37,699 nucleotides of DNA from a bacterium (lineage in GTDB: Bacteria; Bacillota; Bacilli; Lactobacillales; Streptococcaceae): positions 1 through 37,699 of the forward strand of contig CAJNBW010000010.1 of the NCBI GenBank assembly GCA_905221105.1, given 5' to 3'. This document shows positions 1 to 7,837 of this stretch, one piece after another. The translations under genes and the position numbers were made by a program. The notes beneath the pieces were generated by a model. That model ran no database searches. It was not told where the DNA came from and saw only the letters and a program-made list of their open reading frames with translations. Every line of letters begins with the position of its first letter. The stretch's first letter is position 1.

Positions 1-2
1 AA

Positions 3-75
3 GGCTCGGTAGCTCAGTTGGTAGAGCAATGGATTGAAGCTCCATGTGTCGGCGGTTCGATTCCGTCTCGCGCCA
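3..75 (+). tRNA. tRNA-Phe (GAA)
   Basis: A cloverleaf with a 5-bp anticodon stem (ATGGA/TCCAT) and loop TTGAAGC gives anticodon GAA. The D arm (GCTC..GAGC) and T arm (GGCGG TTCGATT CCGTC) are clear. The acceptor stem has one mismatch, T6 opposite C71, and a G-T pair at its base. The discriminator is A75 and CCA is not encoded. It is the first of six closely packed tRNA genes and the cluster probably extends left of the window. Confidence 0.95.
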
Positions 76-86
76 TTATATATTTT

Positions 87-167
87 GGAAGGGTAGCGAA
101 GAGGCTAAACGCGGCGGACTGTAAATCCGCTCCTTCGGGTTCGGGGGTTCGAATCCCTCCCCTTCCA
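87..167 (+). tRNA. tRNA-Tyr (GTA)
   Basis: Class II tRNA with a long variable arm. The anticodon stem GCGGA/TCCGC encloses loop CTGTAAA, anticodon GTA. The acceptor stem GGAAGGG pairs with CCCTTCC, followed by discriminator A167. CCA is not encoded. It lies 11 bases downstream of tRNA-Phe and is probably co-transcribed with it. Confidence 0.97.
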
Positions 168-171
168 TTTT

Positions 172-242
172 ACGGGCATAGTTTAAAGGTAGAACTAAGG
201 TCTCCAAAACCTTCAGTGTGGGTTCAATTCCTACTGCCCGTG
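172..242 (+). tRNA. tRNA-Trp (CCA)
   Basis: The anticodon stem AAGGT/ACCTT encloses loop CTCCAAA, anticodon CCA. A seven-pair acceptor stem joins A172-T241 through A178-T235, with discriminator G242. The 3' CCA is not encoded. It is separated by four bases from tRNA-Tyr. Confidence 0.96.
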
Positions 243-255
243 TTAATAGAATTAT

Positions 256-329
256 GGCGGGTGTGGTGAAGTGGTTAACACACCAGATTGTGGCTCTGGC
301 ATGCGTGGGTTCGATCCCCATCACTCGCC
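256..329 (+). tRNA. tRNA-His (GTG)
   Basis: The anticodon stem CCAGA/TCTGG encloses loop TTGTGGC, anticodon GTG. The extra G at position -1 (G256), the identity element of tRNA-His, is encoded and faces discriminator C329. CCA is not encoded. Confidence 0.96.
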
Positions 330-342
330 TATTTTATATTAT

Positions 343-414
343 TGGGGTATAGCCAAGCGGTAAGGCAAGGGACTTTGACTCCCTCATGCGTTGGTTCGAA
401 TCCAGCTACCCCAG
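343..414 (+). tRNA. tRNA-Gln (TTG)
   Basis: The anticodon stem AGGGA/TCCCT encloses loop CTTTGAC, anticodon TTG. The acceptor TGGGGTA pairs with TACCCCA and the discriminator is G414. CCA is not encoded. Confidence 0.96.
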
Positions 415-423
415 TTACTATTT

Positions 424-507
424 GCCGGCGTGGCGGAATTGGCAGACGCGCTGGACTCAAAATCCAGTGTCCGCAAGGACGTGCCGGTTCGACCCCGGCC
501 GCCGGTA
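424..507 (+). tRNA. tRNA-Leu (CAA)
   Basis: Class II tRNA. The anticodon stem CTGGA/TCCAG encloses loop CTCAAAA, anticodon CAA. The long variable arm TGTCC GCAA GGACG and T arm GCCGG TTCGACC CCGGC are intact. The first acceptor pair is G-T. It is the last gene of the cluster and is followed at once by a terminator. Confidence 0.96.
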
Positions 508-519
508 TAGTATAGAGCT

Positions 520-549
520 AGGAACGTAGTTAATCTTCGTTCCTTTTTT
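520..549 (+). terminator. Terminator of the tRNA cluster
   Basis: A seven-base stem AGGAACG/CGTTCCT (520-526 with 538-544) is followed by a run of T. It ends the tRNA transcript 12 bases after tRNA-Leu. Confidence 0.8.
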
Positions 550-559
550 GTATTATTTT

Positions 560-568
560 TGGTATAAT
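560..568 (+). promoter_or_regulatory. Extended -10 promoter of the GCS2-like gene
   Basis: TGGTATAAT, an extended -10 element, sits 46 bases before the ATG at 614. No convincing -35 is visible, which is common for extended -10 promoters. Confidence 0.6.
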
Positions 569-613
569 AATAGTTATTCAAATTTTATTTAGATTAAGAA
601 AGAGTAGGATAGT

Positions 614-1891
614 ATGTCTCGTTCTATCGATTTATTAAAACATCGGTATTTGAAAAATATTAAAGAAAATCCTGAATTATTTATTGGGATTGAGCTGGAA
701 TATCCTGTTGCAAATTTAGAAGGACTTGCTACTGATGTTGATGTTATAAAGGAACTATTTCATTATTTAGTTTCTGCTTTAGATTTTATTGTAGAGAAGG
801 TAGATGATTTTGGAAATCCTATCCAGTTAGTAGATCCGATAAGTCAGGATGCTATTTTATTTGAAGTTTCCTATACAACGATTGAGTTTGCATTTGGTAA
901 GGCTGAAACGATTCAAGAGGTTGAGAATCGTTTTAATAACTATATGGATGTAATTCAGAGTAAATTAAGTGAATCAAATCATGCTATTGTTGGCTGTGGA
1001 ATTCATCCTAAATGGGATAAAAATGAGAATTGTCCAGTGGCTTATCCACGCTATCAGATGTTGATGGATTATTTGAATTTGAGTAGAAAAGTTACTAAAT
1101 CGGATTTACATCATTTCCCTGAATATGGGGCTTTTATCTGTGGGAGTCAGGTTCAGTTGGATGTTTCAAATTCCAATTACTTACGGGTGATTAATGCTTT
1201 TACTCAAATCGAAGCGGCTAAGGCTTACTTATTTGCAAACTCTGAGTTTTCGGGTGCGGATTGGGATACGAAAATTTCAAGGGATATTTTCTGGGAAGAA
1301 TCCATGCATGGTATCTATACAGAGAATGTTGGGATTAATACTAGACTCTTTGATGATGAAGCTGATTTTTTTGACTATCTAAATCATTCTGCGATTTTTA
1401 CTGCAGAACGTGAAGGGCAGACCTATTATTTTTATCCGATTCAGGCAAGAGACTATTTGGCTAGACCTGAAATCCAGGCATTTGCTCTGAATGGGGATAA
1501 GGTTCTTATTTACCCTCAAGAGAAGGATTTTGAAACACATCGTAGTTACCAGTACCAAGACTTAACGACTCGAGGAACAGTTGAGTTCCGTAGTGTGTGT
1601 ACACAGCCACTTGATAGGACTTTTACTTCTGCAGCCTTTCACTTAGGATTGTTGGTTAATTTAGACAAGTTAGAAGCTTACTTAGAAGCAGCATCTTTCT
1701 TCAAAGAATTTGGGCAAAATTACAAATTTTTGAGGAGACAATTTTCTAAGAAAAAGCTTACAGATCAGGAAAAAACTGCGATTATAGAGTTTTCAAAAGA
1801 CTTACTCTTGCTAGCTGAGGAAGGACTGAAGATGAGAAATAAACATGAAATGATTTATTTAGAGACTTTGAAGAAAGAATTGGGACTATAA
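614..1891 (+). CDS. Glutamate-cysteine ligase-like protein (GCS2 family)
   Basis: 425 residues, probably cytoplasmic, starting at ATG after AAAGAGTAGG. The N-terminal GIELEYPV (residues 25-32), the central GCGIHP (about 126-131) and the C-terminal TRGTVEFRSVCTQP block match the carboxylate-amine ligase fold of the GCS2 branch, which uses ATP to form a gamma-glutamyl peptide bond. The most common substrate of that family is cysteine, giving gamma-glutamylcysteine, the first step of glutathione synthesis. No gshB-like gene is near. Pneumococci, as I recall, import glutathione rather than make it, so the true product is uncertain: it could be gamma-glutamylcysteine, another gamma-glutamyl compound, or an unstudied amide. 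The gene has its own promoter and stands alone before thrC. Confidence 0.65.
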   Translation: MSRSIDLLKHRYLKNIKENPELFIGIELEYPVANLEGLATDVDVIKELFHYLVSALDFIVEKVDDFGNPIQLVDPISQDAILFEVSYTTIEFAFGKAETIQEVENRFNNYMDVIQSKLSESNHAIVGCGIHPKWDKNENCPVAYPRYQMLMDYLNLSRKVTKSDLHHFPEYGAFICGSQVQLDVSNSNYLRVINAFTQIEAAKAYLFANSEFSGADWDTKISRDIFWEESMHGIYTENVGINTRLFDDEADFFDYLNHSAIFTAEREGQTYYFYPIQARDYLARPEIQAFALNGDKVLIYPQEKDFETHRSYQYQDLTTRGTVEFRSVCTQPLDRTFTSAAFHLGLLVNLDKLEAYLEAASFFKEFGQNYKFLRRQFSKKKLTDQEKTAIIEFSKDLLLLAEEGLKMRNKHEMIYLETLKKELGL

Positions 1892-1926
1892 TTTCTTTTA
1901 CAAAGGGAGAATTTTCTGAAAAATCA

Positions 1927-1935
1927 TGATATAAT
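1927..1935 (+). promoter_or_regulatory. Extended -10 promoter of thrC
   Basis: TGATATAAT lies 32 bases upstream of the thrC ATG. No strong -35 is seen. The short region after the previous stop has no clear terminator, so some read-through from upstream is possible. Confidence 0.6.
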
Positions 1936-1966
1936 GGAAGAGATTATAGATAAAGGATAGAGAGTA

Positions 1967-3451
1967 ATGACATTAGTTTATCAATCAACGCGTGATGCGA
2001 AAAATACAGTAACTGCCAGCAAAGCAATTTTGCAAGGTTTGGCAACGGACGGTGGCTTGTTTACACCAGTTACTTATCCAAAGGTAGATTTGGATTTTGA
2101 CAAATTGAAAGATGCTTCTTATCAGGAAGTGGCTAAGTTAGTTTTGTCAGCCTTTTTAGACGACTTTACAGCTGAGGAGTTGGACTACTGTATCAACAAT
2201 GCCTACGATAGTAAGTTTGATACTCCAGCTATTGCGCCATTGGTGAAACTGGATGGGCAATACAATTTGGAATTGTTCCATGGTTCAACGATTGCCTTTA
2301 AGGATATGGCCTTGTCTATCTTGCCATATTTTATGACGACTGCTGCTAAGAAACATGGCTTGGAGAACAAGATTGTCATTTTGACAGCGACATCTGGTGA
2401 TACTGGTAAGGCTGCTATGGCAGGATTTGCTGACGTGCCTGGAACTGAGATTATCGTCTTTTATCCAAAGGATGGTGTCAGCAAGGTACAAGAGTTGCAA
2501 ATGACCACTCAGACTGGCGACAATACTCATGTTATCGCCATTGACGGTAACTTCGACGATGCGCAAACCAATGTGAAACATATGTTTAATGATGTGGCTC
2601 TTCGTGAAAAATTAGCTGCCAACAAGTTGCAATTTTCATCAGCTAACTCTATGAACATTGGTCGTTTGGTACCACAGATTGTTTATTATGTTTATGCTTA
2701 CGCTCAGTTGGTTAAGACTGGTGAGATTGTGGCTGGTGATAAGGTCAACTTTACAGTACCAACAGGAAACTTTGGAAATATCTTGGCTGCCTTTTATGCT
2801 AAACAAATTGGTCTACCAGTTGGTAAATTAATTTGTGCTTCAAATGACAACAATGTTTTGACAGACTTCTTCAAGACACGTGTCTATGACAAGAAACGTG
2901 AGTTTAAGGTAACGACTAGTCCATCTATGGATATCTTGGTATCTTCAAACTTGGAGCGTTTGATTTTCCATCTTTTGGGGAACGATGCGGTTAAGACAGC
3001 TGAACTCATGAATGCCTTGAGTGCACAAGGACAATATGAATTGACAGACTTTGATGCTGAGATTTTGGAACTCTTTGCAGCTGAATATGCGACTGAGGAA
3101 GAAACAGCGGCAGAAATTAAACGTGTTTATGATACTGATGCCTATATCGAGGATCCACATACGGCGGTTGCCTCAGCTGTTTATAGAAAATACCAAGCGG
3201 CTACCGGCGATGCGACTAAGACAGTGATTGCTTCAACAGCTAGTCCATATAAGTTCCCAGTGGTTGCAGTTGAAGCTGTAACAGGGAAATCAGGTCTGAC
3301 AGATTTTGAAGCCTTGGCTCAATTACATGAAATCTCAGGTGTTGCAGTACCACCAGCAGTTGATGGGCTTGAAACAGCTCCAGTTCGTCACAAGACAACC
3401 GTGGCAGCTGCTGATATGCAAGCAGCGGTTGAGGCTTATCTAGAACTTTAA
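1967..3451 (+). CDS. thrC: Threonine synthase
   Basis: 494 residues. It converts O-phosphohomoserine and water to threonine and phosphate, the last step of threonine biosynthesis, with pyridoxal phosphate. The PLP lysine is K112 in the motif FHGSTIAFKDMA. The phosphate-binding stretch TATSGDTGKAA follows near residue 140, and TVPTGNFGNILAAFYAK near 260. Length and N-terminal layout (YQSTRD..., ATDGGLFTP) fit the longer, yeast-like class of threonine synthases. It is a single-gene unit with a terminator just downstream. The homoserine dehydrogenase and kinase genes are not in this window. Confidence 0.95.
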   Translation: MTLVYQSTRDAKNTVTASKAILQGLATDGGLFTPVTYPKVDLDFDKLKDASYQEVAKLVLSAFLDDFTAEELDYCINNAYDSKFDTPAIAPLVKLDGQYNLELFHGSTIAFKDMALSILPYFMTTAAKKHGLENKIVILTATSGDTGKAAMAGFADVPGTEIIVFYPKDGVSKVQELQMTTQTGDNTHVIAIDGNFDDAQTNVKHMFNDVALREKLAANKLQFSSANSMNIGRLVPQIVYYVYAYAQLVKTGEIVAGDKVNFTVPTGNFGNILAAFYAKQIGLPVGKLICASNDNNVLTDFFKTRVYDKKREFKVTTSPSMDILVSSNLERLIFHLLGNDAVKTAELMNALSAQGQYELTDFDAEILELFAAEYATEEETAAEIKRVYDTDAYIEDPHTAVASAVYRKYQAATGDATKTVIASTASPYKFPVVAVEAVTGKSGLTDFEALAQLHEISGVAVPPAVDGLETAPVRHKTTVAAADMQAAVEAYLEL

Positions 3452-3463
3452 GACAGAGGAAGT

Positions 3464-3496
3464 AAACTCGGTTGGGAAGCCAACTGAGTTTCTTTT
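3464..3496 (+). terminator. Terminator after thrC
   Basis: A 12-bp stem with one wobble (AAACTCGGTTGG at 3464-3475 with CCAACTGAGTTT at 3480-3491) is followed by CTTTT. It separates thrC from the MATE gene. Confidence 0.8.
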
Positions 3497-3511
3497 CATC
3501 AGGAGGAGAGA

Positions 3512-4792
3512 TTGTTTAAGAAAAATAAAGACATTCTTAATATTGCACTACCAGCTATGGGCGAAAATTTTTTGCAGATGCTCATGGGAATGGTGGACAG
3601 TTATTTGGTTGCTCATTTAGGATTGATAGCTATTTCAGGTGTATCAGTCGCTGGTAATATCATCACCATTTATCAGGCGATTTTCATTGCTCTTGGGGCA
3701 GCTATTTCTAGTGTTATTTCAAAAAGTATTGGTCAGAAGGATCAGTCTAAGCTAGCCTATCATGTGACTGAGGCGTTAAAAATTACTTTACTATTAAGTT
3801 TCCTTTTAGGAGCTTTGTCTATCTTCGCTGGGCAAGAGATGATTGGACTCTTGGGAACGGAGAGAGATGTAGCTGAGAGTGGCGGACTCTATCTATCCTT
3901 GGTAGGCGGATCGATTCTTCTTTTGGGCTTGATGACGAGTCTGGGAGCCTTGATTCGTGCAACGCATAATCCGCGTCTGCCTCTTTATGTCAGTCTCTTA
4001 TCCAATGCCTTGAATATTTTCTTTTCCAGTCTAGCTATTTTTGTTCTTGATATGGGGATAGCGGGTGTTGCTTGGGGGACTATTCTGTCTCGCTTGGTTG
4101 GTCTTGTGATTTTGTGGTCGCAATTAAAACTGCCTTATACGAAACCGACTTTTGGTTTAGATAAGGAACTGTTGACCTTAGCTTTACCAGCAGCTGGAGA
4201 GCGGCTTATGATGAGGGCTGGAGATGTCGTTATCATTGCTTTGGTTGTGTCTTTTGGGACGGAGGCAGTGGCTGGAAATGCGGTCGGAGAAGTCTTGACT
4301 CAGTTTAACTATATGCCTGCCTTTGGTGTGGCTACGGCAACGGTTATGTTGGTGGCCCGAGCAGTTGGAGAGGATAATTGGGAAAGAGTCGCTAGTTTGA
4401 GCAAGCAAACCTTTTGGCTTTCTCTTTTTCTCATGTTGCCCTTGACCTTTAGTATCTATGCCTTAGGAATACCACTGACTCATCTCTATACGACTAATCC
4501 TCTAGCGGTTGAGGCCAGTGTGCTAGTGACACTTTTTTCACTACTTGGTACTCCCATGGCGACAGGGACAGTTATTTATACGGCAGTTTGGCAAGGTTTG
4601 GGGAATGCTCGGCTTCCCTTTTATGCGACAAGTATAGGAATGTGGTGTATTCGCATTGGGACAGCCTATCTGATGGGAATTGTTCTTGGTTGGGGCTTGC
4701 CTGGTATTTGGGCTGGAACCCTTTTGGATAATGGTTTTCGTTGGTTATTTCTACGCTACCGTTACCAGCGTTATATGAGCTTGAAAGGATAG
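3512..4792 (+). CDS. MATE-family multidrug/toxin exporter
   Basis: 426 residues, about twelve hydrophobic helices, plasma membrane. The two-fold repeat typical of MATE transporters is visible: an N-terminal half with GMVDSYLVAHLG (residues 26-37) and GNIITIYQAIFIALGAA, and a second half starting near LALPAAGERLMMRAGDVVII (about 222-241). The family exports cationic drugs or metabolites by proton or sodium antiport. The start is TTG at 3512, chosen because a strong AGGAGGAG lies directly upstream at 3501-3508 and no ATG fits. The HAD gene begins three bases after its stop, so the two form an operon. Related pneumococcal genes are often labelled DinF, but the substrate is unknown. Confidence 0.88.
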   Translation: MFKKNKDILNIALPAMGENFLQMLMGMVDSYLVAHLGLIAISGVSVAGNIITIYQAIFIALGAAISSVISKSIGQKDQSKLAYHVTEALKITLLLSFLLGALSIFAGQEMIGLLGTERDVAESGGLYLSLVGGSILLLGLMTSLGALIRATHNPRLPLYVSLLSNALNIFFSSLAIFVLDMGIAGVAWGTILSRLVGLVILWSQLKLPYTKPTFGLDKELLTLALPAAGERLMMRAGDVVIIALVVSFGTEAVAGNAVGEVLTQFNYMPAFGVATATVMLVARAVGEDNWERVASLSKQTFWLSLFLMLPLTFSIYALGIPLTHLYTTNPLAVEASVLVTLFSLLGTPMATGTVIYTAVWQGLGNARLPFYATSIGMWCIRIGTAYLMGIVLGWGLPGIWAGTLLDNGFRWLFLRYRYQRYMSLKG

Positions 4793-4795
4793 GAA

Positions 4796-5413
4796 ATGCA
4801 AAAAACAGCTTTTATTTGGGATTTAGACGGGACTTTATTGGACTCTTACGAAGCGATTTTATCTGGGGTTGAGGAGACTTTTGCTCAGTTTTCTATTCCT
4901 TATGATAAGGAGAAAGTGAGAGAGTTTATCCTCAAGTATTCGGTGCAGGATTTGCTTGTGCAGGTGGCAGAAGAGAGAAAACTAGGTGTGGAAGAGCTGA
5001 ATGAGGTGCGTGCCCAGAGTTTGGCTGAAAAGAATGCCCAGGTAGTCTTAATGCCAGGTGCGCGTGAGGTGTTGGCTTGGGCAGACCAAGTAGGGATTCG
5101 GAACTTTGTTTACACTCATAAGGGAGACAATGCTTTTGCCATTCTCAGAGACTTGGGGTTGGAGTTCTATTTTACAGAGATTTTAACCAGTCAGAGTGGC
5201 TTTGCGCGCAAACCTAGTTCAGAAGCGGCTATCTATCTGATAGACAAGTATCAGCTGAATCCTGAGAAGACCTATTATATAGGGGATCGGACTCTGGATG
5301 TGGAATTTTCTCAGAATAGTGGGATTCAAAGTATTAATTTTTTAGAGTCGACTTATGAAGGCAATCATAGAATTCAAGAACTAGCAGATATTCCTTACAT
5401 TTTTGGGGATTAG
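4796..5413 (+). CDS. HAD-superfamily phosphatase (phosphoglycolate phosphatase-like)
   Basis: 205 residues, cytoplasmic. HAD motif I is FIWDLDGTLLDSY with nucleophile D9 and acid/base D11. Motif II is VYTHKG, motif III is the lysine in RKPSSEA, and motif IV is YYIGDRTLDVEF. The four-helix cap between motifs I and II places it with the PGP/beta-phosphoglucomutase-like group. It hydrolyses a small phosphorylated metabolite; the exact substrate cannot be read from sequence. It is coupled to the MATE gene with a 3-base gap. Confidence 0.85.
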   Translation: MQKTAFIWDLDGTLLDSYEAILSGVEETFAQFSIPYDKEKVREFILKYSVQDLLVQVAEERKLGVEELNEVRAQSLAEKNAQVVLMPGAREVLAWADQVGIRNFVYTHKGDNAFAILRDLGLEFYFTEILTSQSGFARKPSSEAAIYLIDKYQLNPEKTYYIGDRTLDVEFSQNSGIQSINFLESTYEGNHRIQELADIPYIFGD

Positions 5414-5427
5414 GAACGATAAGATTG

Positions 5428-5481
5428 TGTCAGTTTTATGACAGAGACCTAACAAACTATTTCAAGTAACCGAGTTTGTTA
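5428..5481. promoter_or_regulatory. Inverted repeats upstream of the LysM gene
   Basis: Two dyads lie between the HAD gene and the LysM promoter: TGTCA-6-TGACA (5428-5443), and a perfect 9-bp inverted repeat TAACAAACT/AGTTTGTTA (5450-5458 and 5473-5481) with a 14-base spacer. They contain TGTTA half-sites like those of WalR/VicR, but not as the usual direct repeat. I recall the pneumococcal orthologue of the next gene as a WalRK target; the link here is inference. Confidence 0.4.
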
Positions 5482-5506
5482 CAAGGAATAGACAGTTCTG
5501 TTAAAT

Positions 5507-5528
5507 AGGCCCGGGAGGGCTTTTTTTC
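5507..5528 (+). terminator. Terminator ending the MATE-HAD operon
   Basis: A six-pair GC-rich stem (AGGCCC/GGGCTT, loop GGGA) followed by seven T. It ends just before the LysM promoter. Confidence 0.7.
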
Positions 5529-5539
5529 TGCTTTTTTTG

Positions 5540-5580
5540 TGTTATGATAGACAGGTACTCATTTGAAAGGAATTTGAAAG
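5540..5580 (+). promoter_or_regulatory. LysM gene promoter and leader repeat
   Basis: Extended -10 TGTTATGAT at 5540-5548. In the leader, TTTGAA occurs twice with a 5-base gap (5563-5579). That spacing matches the TTTAAG-5-TTTAAG layout bound by CiaR, but the sequence match is imperfect and one copy doubles as the ribosome-binding region (AAAGGAA). Confidence 0.5.
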
Positions 5581-5581
5581 A

Positions 5582-6784
5582 ATGAAGAAAAGAATGTTAT
5601 TAGCGTCAACAGTAGCCTTGTCATTTGCCCCAGTATTGGCAACTCAAGCAGAAGAAGTTCTTTGGACTGCACGTAGTGTTGAGCAAATCCAAAACGATTT
5701 GACTAAAACGGACAACAAAACAAGTTATACAGTTCAGTATGGTGATACTTTAAGCACCATTGCAGAAGCCTTGGGTGTAGATGTCACAGTTCTTGCGAAT
5801 TTGAATAAAATCACGAATATGGACTTGATTTTCCCAGAAACTGTTTTGACAACAACTGTCAATGAAGCAGAAGAAGTAACAGAAGTTGAAATCCAAACTC
5901 CTCAAGCAGATTCTAGTGAAGAAGTTACAACTGCGACAGCAGATTTGACAACCAATCAAGTGACCGTTGATAATCAAACTGTTCAGGTTGCAGACCTTTC
6001 TCAACCTATTGCTGAAGCTCCAAAAGCGGTAGAAACTACAAGTACAAAAGAAGTAGCATCAAATTCAGAAGTTGCAGAGACAGTGACTGCTACAGAAGAA
6101 GTGGCACCATCTACAGGAACTTCTGTCCCAGAGGAGAAAACATCCGAAACAAGTAGTGCAGTTGCAGAAGCAGCTCCTCAGGCAACGACTCCAGCTGAGA
6201 AAGAGGAAACACAAGCCAGCCCTCAAGCTGCTTCAGCAGTGGAAGCAACTACAACGTCAGTAGAAGAAAAGGTAGCCGAAACAACTGCAACAAGTTCAGA
6301 AGAAGCAAAAGAAGCCTCATCAAATGAAGCTACAACAGCAGTTTCTACTTATCAACCAGAAGAGACGAAAACAACTTCAGCAACTTACGCAGCTCCAGCT
6401 GCGCCGGATTATGCTGGACTGGCAGTAGCGAAATCTGAAAATGCTGGCCTTCAACCACAAACAGCTGCCTTTAAAGAAGAAATTGCCAACTTGTTTGGCA
6501 TCACATCCTTTAGTGGTTACCGTCCAGGAGACAGTGGAGATCACGGAAAAGGTTTGGCTATCGACTTTATGGTACCAGAAAGTTCAGAACTAGGGGATAA
6601 GATTGCGGAATACGCTATTCAAAATATGGCCAGTCGTGGCATTAGTTACATCATCTGGAAACAACGTTTCTATGCTCCATTCGATAGCAAATATGGACCA
6701 GCTAATACTTGGAATCCTATGCCAGACCGTGGTAGTATGACAGAAAACCACTATGACCACGTTCACGTTTCAATGAATGGATAA
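5582..6784 (+). CDS. Secreted LysM wall protein with metallopeptidase-like C-terminal domain
   Basis: 400 residues. A signal peptide (1-23, cut after TQA) is followed by one LysM domain (about 49-92, YTVQYGDTLSTIAEALGV), then a long Thr/Ser/Glu/Ala-rich linker (about 95-270) likely to span the wall, and a C-terminal domain (about 285-400). That domain has DHGKGLAID (H321, D328) and YDHVHV (H393, H395), the zinc-ligand pattern of M15/VanY-like or ARB-07466-like folds. It probably binds peptidoglycan by LysM and may cleave a peptide bond, although catalysis is unproven. It resembles pneumococcal Spr1875/SP_2063 as I remember it. It is monocistronic, with a terminator 25 bases downstream. Confidence 0.8.
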   Translation: MKKRMLLASTVALSFAPVLATQAEEVLWTARSVEQIQNDLTKTDNKTSYTVQYGDTLSTIAEALGVDVTVLANLNKITNMDLIFPETVLTTTVNEAEEVTEVEIQTPQADSSEEVTTATADLTTNQVTVDNQTVQVADLSQPIAEAPKAVETTSTKEVASNSEVAETVTATEEVAPSTGTSVPEEKTSETSSAVAEAAPQATTPAEKEETQASPQAASAVEATTTSVEEKVAETTATSSEEAKEASSNEATTAVSTYQPEETKTTSATYAAPAAPDYAGLAVAKSENAGLQPQTAAFKEEIANLFGITSFSGYRPGDSGDHGKGLAIDFMVPESSELGDKIAEYAIQNMASRGISYIIWKQRFYAPFDSKYGPANTWNPMPDRGSMTENHYDHVHVSMNG

Positions 6785-6808
6785 ATCAGACTTGGTAATA
6801 TCATTTTG

Positions 6809-6861
6809 ACGAATGAGAACTAGCTTTCATGATAGAAAGCGAGTCTCGTTCGTTTTTTTTT
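6809..6861 (+). terminator. Terminator after the LysM gene
   Basis: A 10-bp outer stem (ACGAATGAGA at 6809-6818 with TCTCGTTCGT at 6844-6853), an inner CTTTC/GAAAG stem, then eight T. Confidence 0.85.
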
Positions 6862-6923
6862 ATCAATTTGAATGGAAAATTTTTGCAATGATTTAAGCAT
6901 AACTCTTGCAATCTATTTTACTT

Positions 6924-6945
6924 TATAATACAATTGATTAGTCAA
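6924..6945 (+). promoter_or_regulatory. marR promoter with operator-like dyad
   Basis: TATAAT at 6924-6929, then TTGATTAGTCAA (6934-6945), a TTGA-4-TCAA dyad at the predicted start point. MarR repressors often bind such dyads to control their own operon. FabT, another streptococcal MarR protein, recognises a TTTGATTATCAAA-like sequence, so either regulator is possible. TTGCAAT occurs twice upstream (6883 and 6906). Confidence 0.5.
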
Positions 6946-6982
6946 CTATTGATGAATCAAGGGAAAGAAAAAGAGAAAAGAA

Positions 6983-7408
6983 ATGATAGAGATTCAAGAT
7001 TTACTGTATCAACTCCGCTTGTCTGAGCAAGCGAGCACGCAATTGTTTGAAAAAAGGCTTGGGATTAGTTTGACAAGGTATCAGATTTTACTGTTTTTGA
7101 TGGAGCATTCCCCTTGTAATCAAATGGCGGTTCAGGAGCATTTGAAAATTGATCAGGCTGCTTTGACACGGCATTTCAAGATTTTGGAAAAGGAAGGTTT
7201 AGTTGAGCGTCATCGCAATCCTGAAAATCAGCGGGAAGTCTTGGTAGAGGCTACAAAGTATGCCAAGGAGCAGTTAGTGGTGAATCCCCCTCTGAAGCAT
7301 ATCAAGGTTAAGGAAGCGATGGAAAGTATCTTAACAGAGTCTGAAAGAACAGAACTCAGCCGTTTATTAAATAAATTGGTTTTGGGTATTGAAAATATAG
7401 AAATTTAA
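6983..7408 (+). CDS. MarR-family transcriptional regulator
   Basis: 141 residues, a dimeric winged-helix DNA-binding protein. The recognition region is QMAVQEHLKIDQAALTRHFKILEKEGLVERHRNPENQREVLVEAT, the typical MarR helix-turn-helix plus wing (about residues 48-92). It is followed after 10 bases by the DUF1304 gene, so it probably controls that gene and itself through the dyad at 6934-6945. The ligand is unknown. The ATG start is preceded by AAGAGAAAAG. Confidence 0.88.
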   Translation: MIEIQDLLYQLRLSEQASTQLFEKRLGISLTRYQILLFLMEHSPCNQMAVQEHLKIDQAALTRHFKILEKEGLVERHRNPENQREVLVEATKYAKEQLVVNPPLKHIKVKEAMESILTESERTELSRLLNKLVLGIENIEI

Positions 7409-7418
7409 GGAGAAATAG

Positions 7419-7781
7419 ATGTCAATTATGACAATCATTTTAGCAACAATCGTTGCTTTGGAGCATTTTTACATTTTTTATTTGGAAAGTATTGCGACGC
7501 AATCAGATGCAACCAGTCGTGTCTTTAACATGGAAAAGGAAGAACTGGCTCGTCCGTCGGTAAGTTCACTGTTCAAAAATCAAGGGATTTATAACGCTCT
7601 GCTAGGAGTCTTTCTCTTGTATGGGATTTATTTCTCACAGAATTTAGAAATTGTGACTATTTTTGTCCTATTTGTGATTGGTGCGGCGATTTATGGCTCT
7701 CTAACAGCAGATAAGAAAATTATTTTGAAGCAAGGTGGACCAGCTATTTTGGCCTTGATTAGTATTTTCCTCTTTAAATAA
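7419..7781 (+). CDS. Small membrane protein, DUF1304 family
   Basis: 120 residues with four predicted transmembrane helices: 3-22, about 48-68, 71-90 and 98-118. The opening TIILATIVALEHFYIFYLES and the middle FKNQGIYNALLG are typical of DUF1304. The function is unknown. It sits in an operon with the marR gene (AAGGAGAAATAG before the ATG), a layout often seen where the regulator controls a membrane or efflux function. No terminator is obvious before pcp, though pcp has its own promoter. Confidence 0.75.
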   Translation: MSIMTIILATIVALEHFYIFYLESIATQSDATSRVFNMEKEELARPSVSSLFKNQGIYNALLGVFLLYGIYFSQNLEIVTIFVLFVIGAAIYGSLTADKKIILKQGGPAILALISIFLFK

Positions 7782-7837
7782 ACTCGAAGGTCAATCCTAG
7801 TTTCGCTAGTCCTTTTCACTCCAGAATAAGAGAAATA

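Noticed and set aside
18..581. Overlapping frames across the tRNA cluster
   Set aside because: They are frames through tRNA genes on both strands and are not coding.
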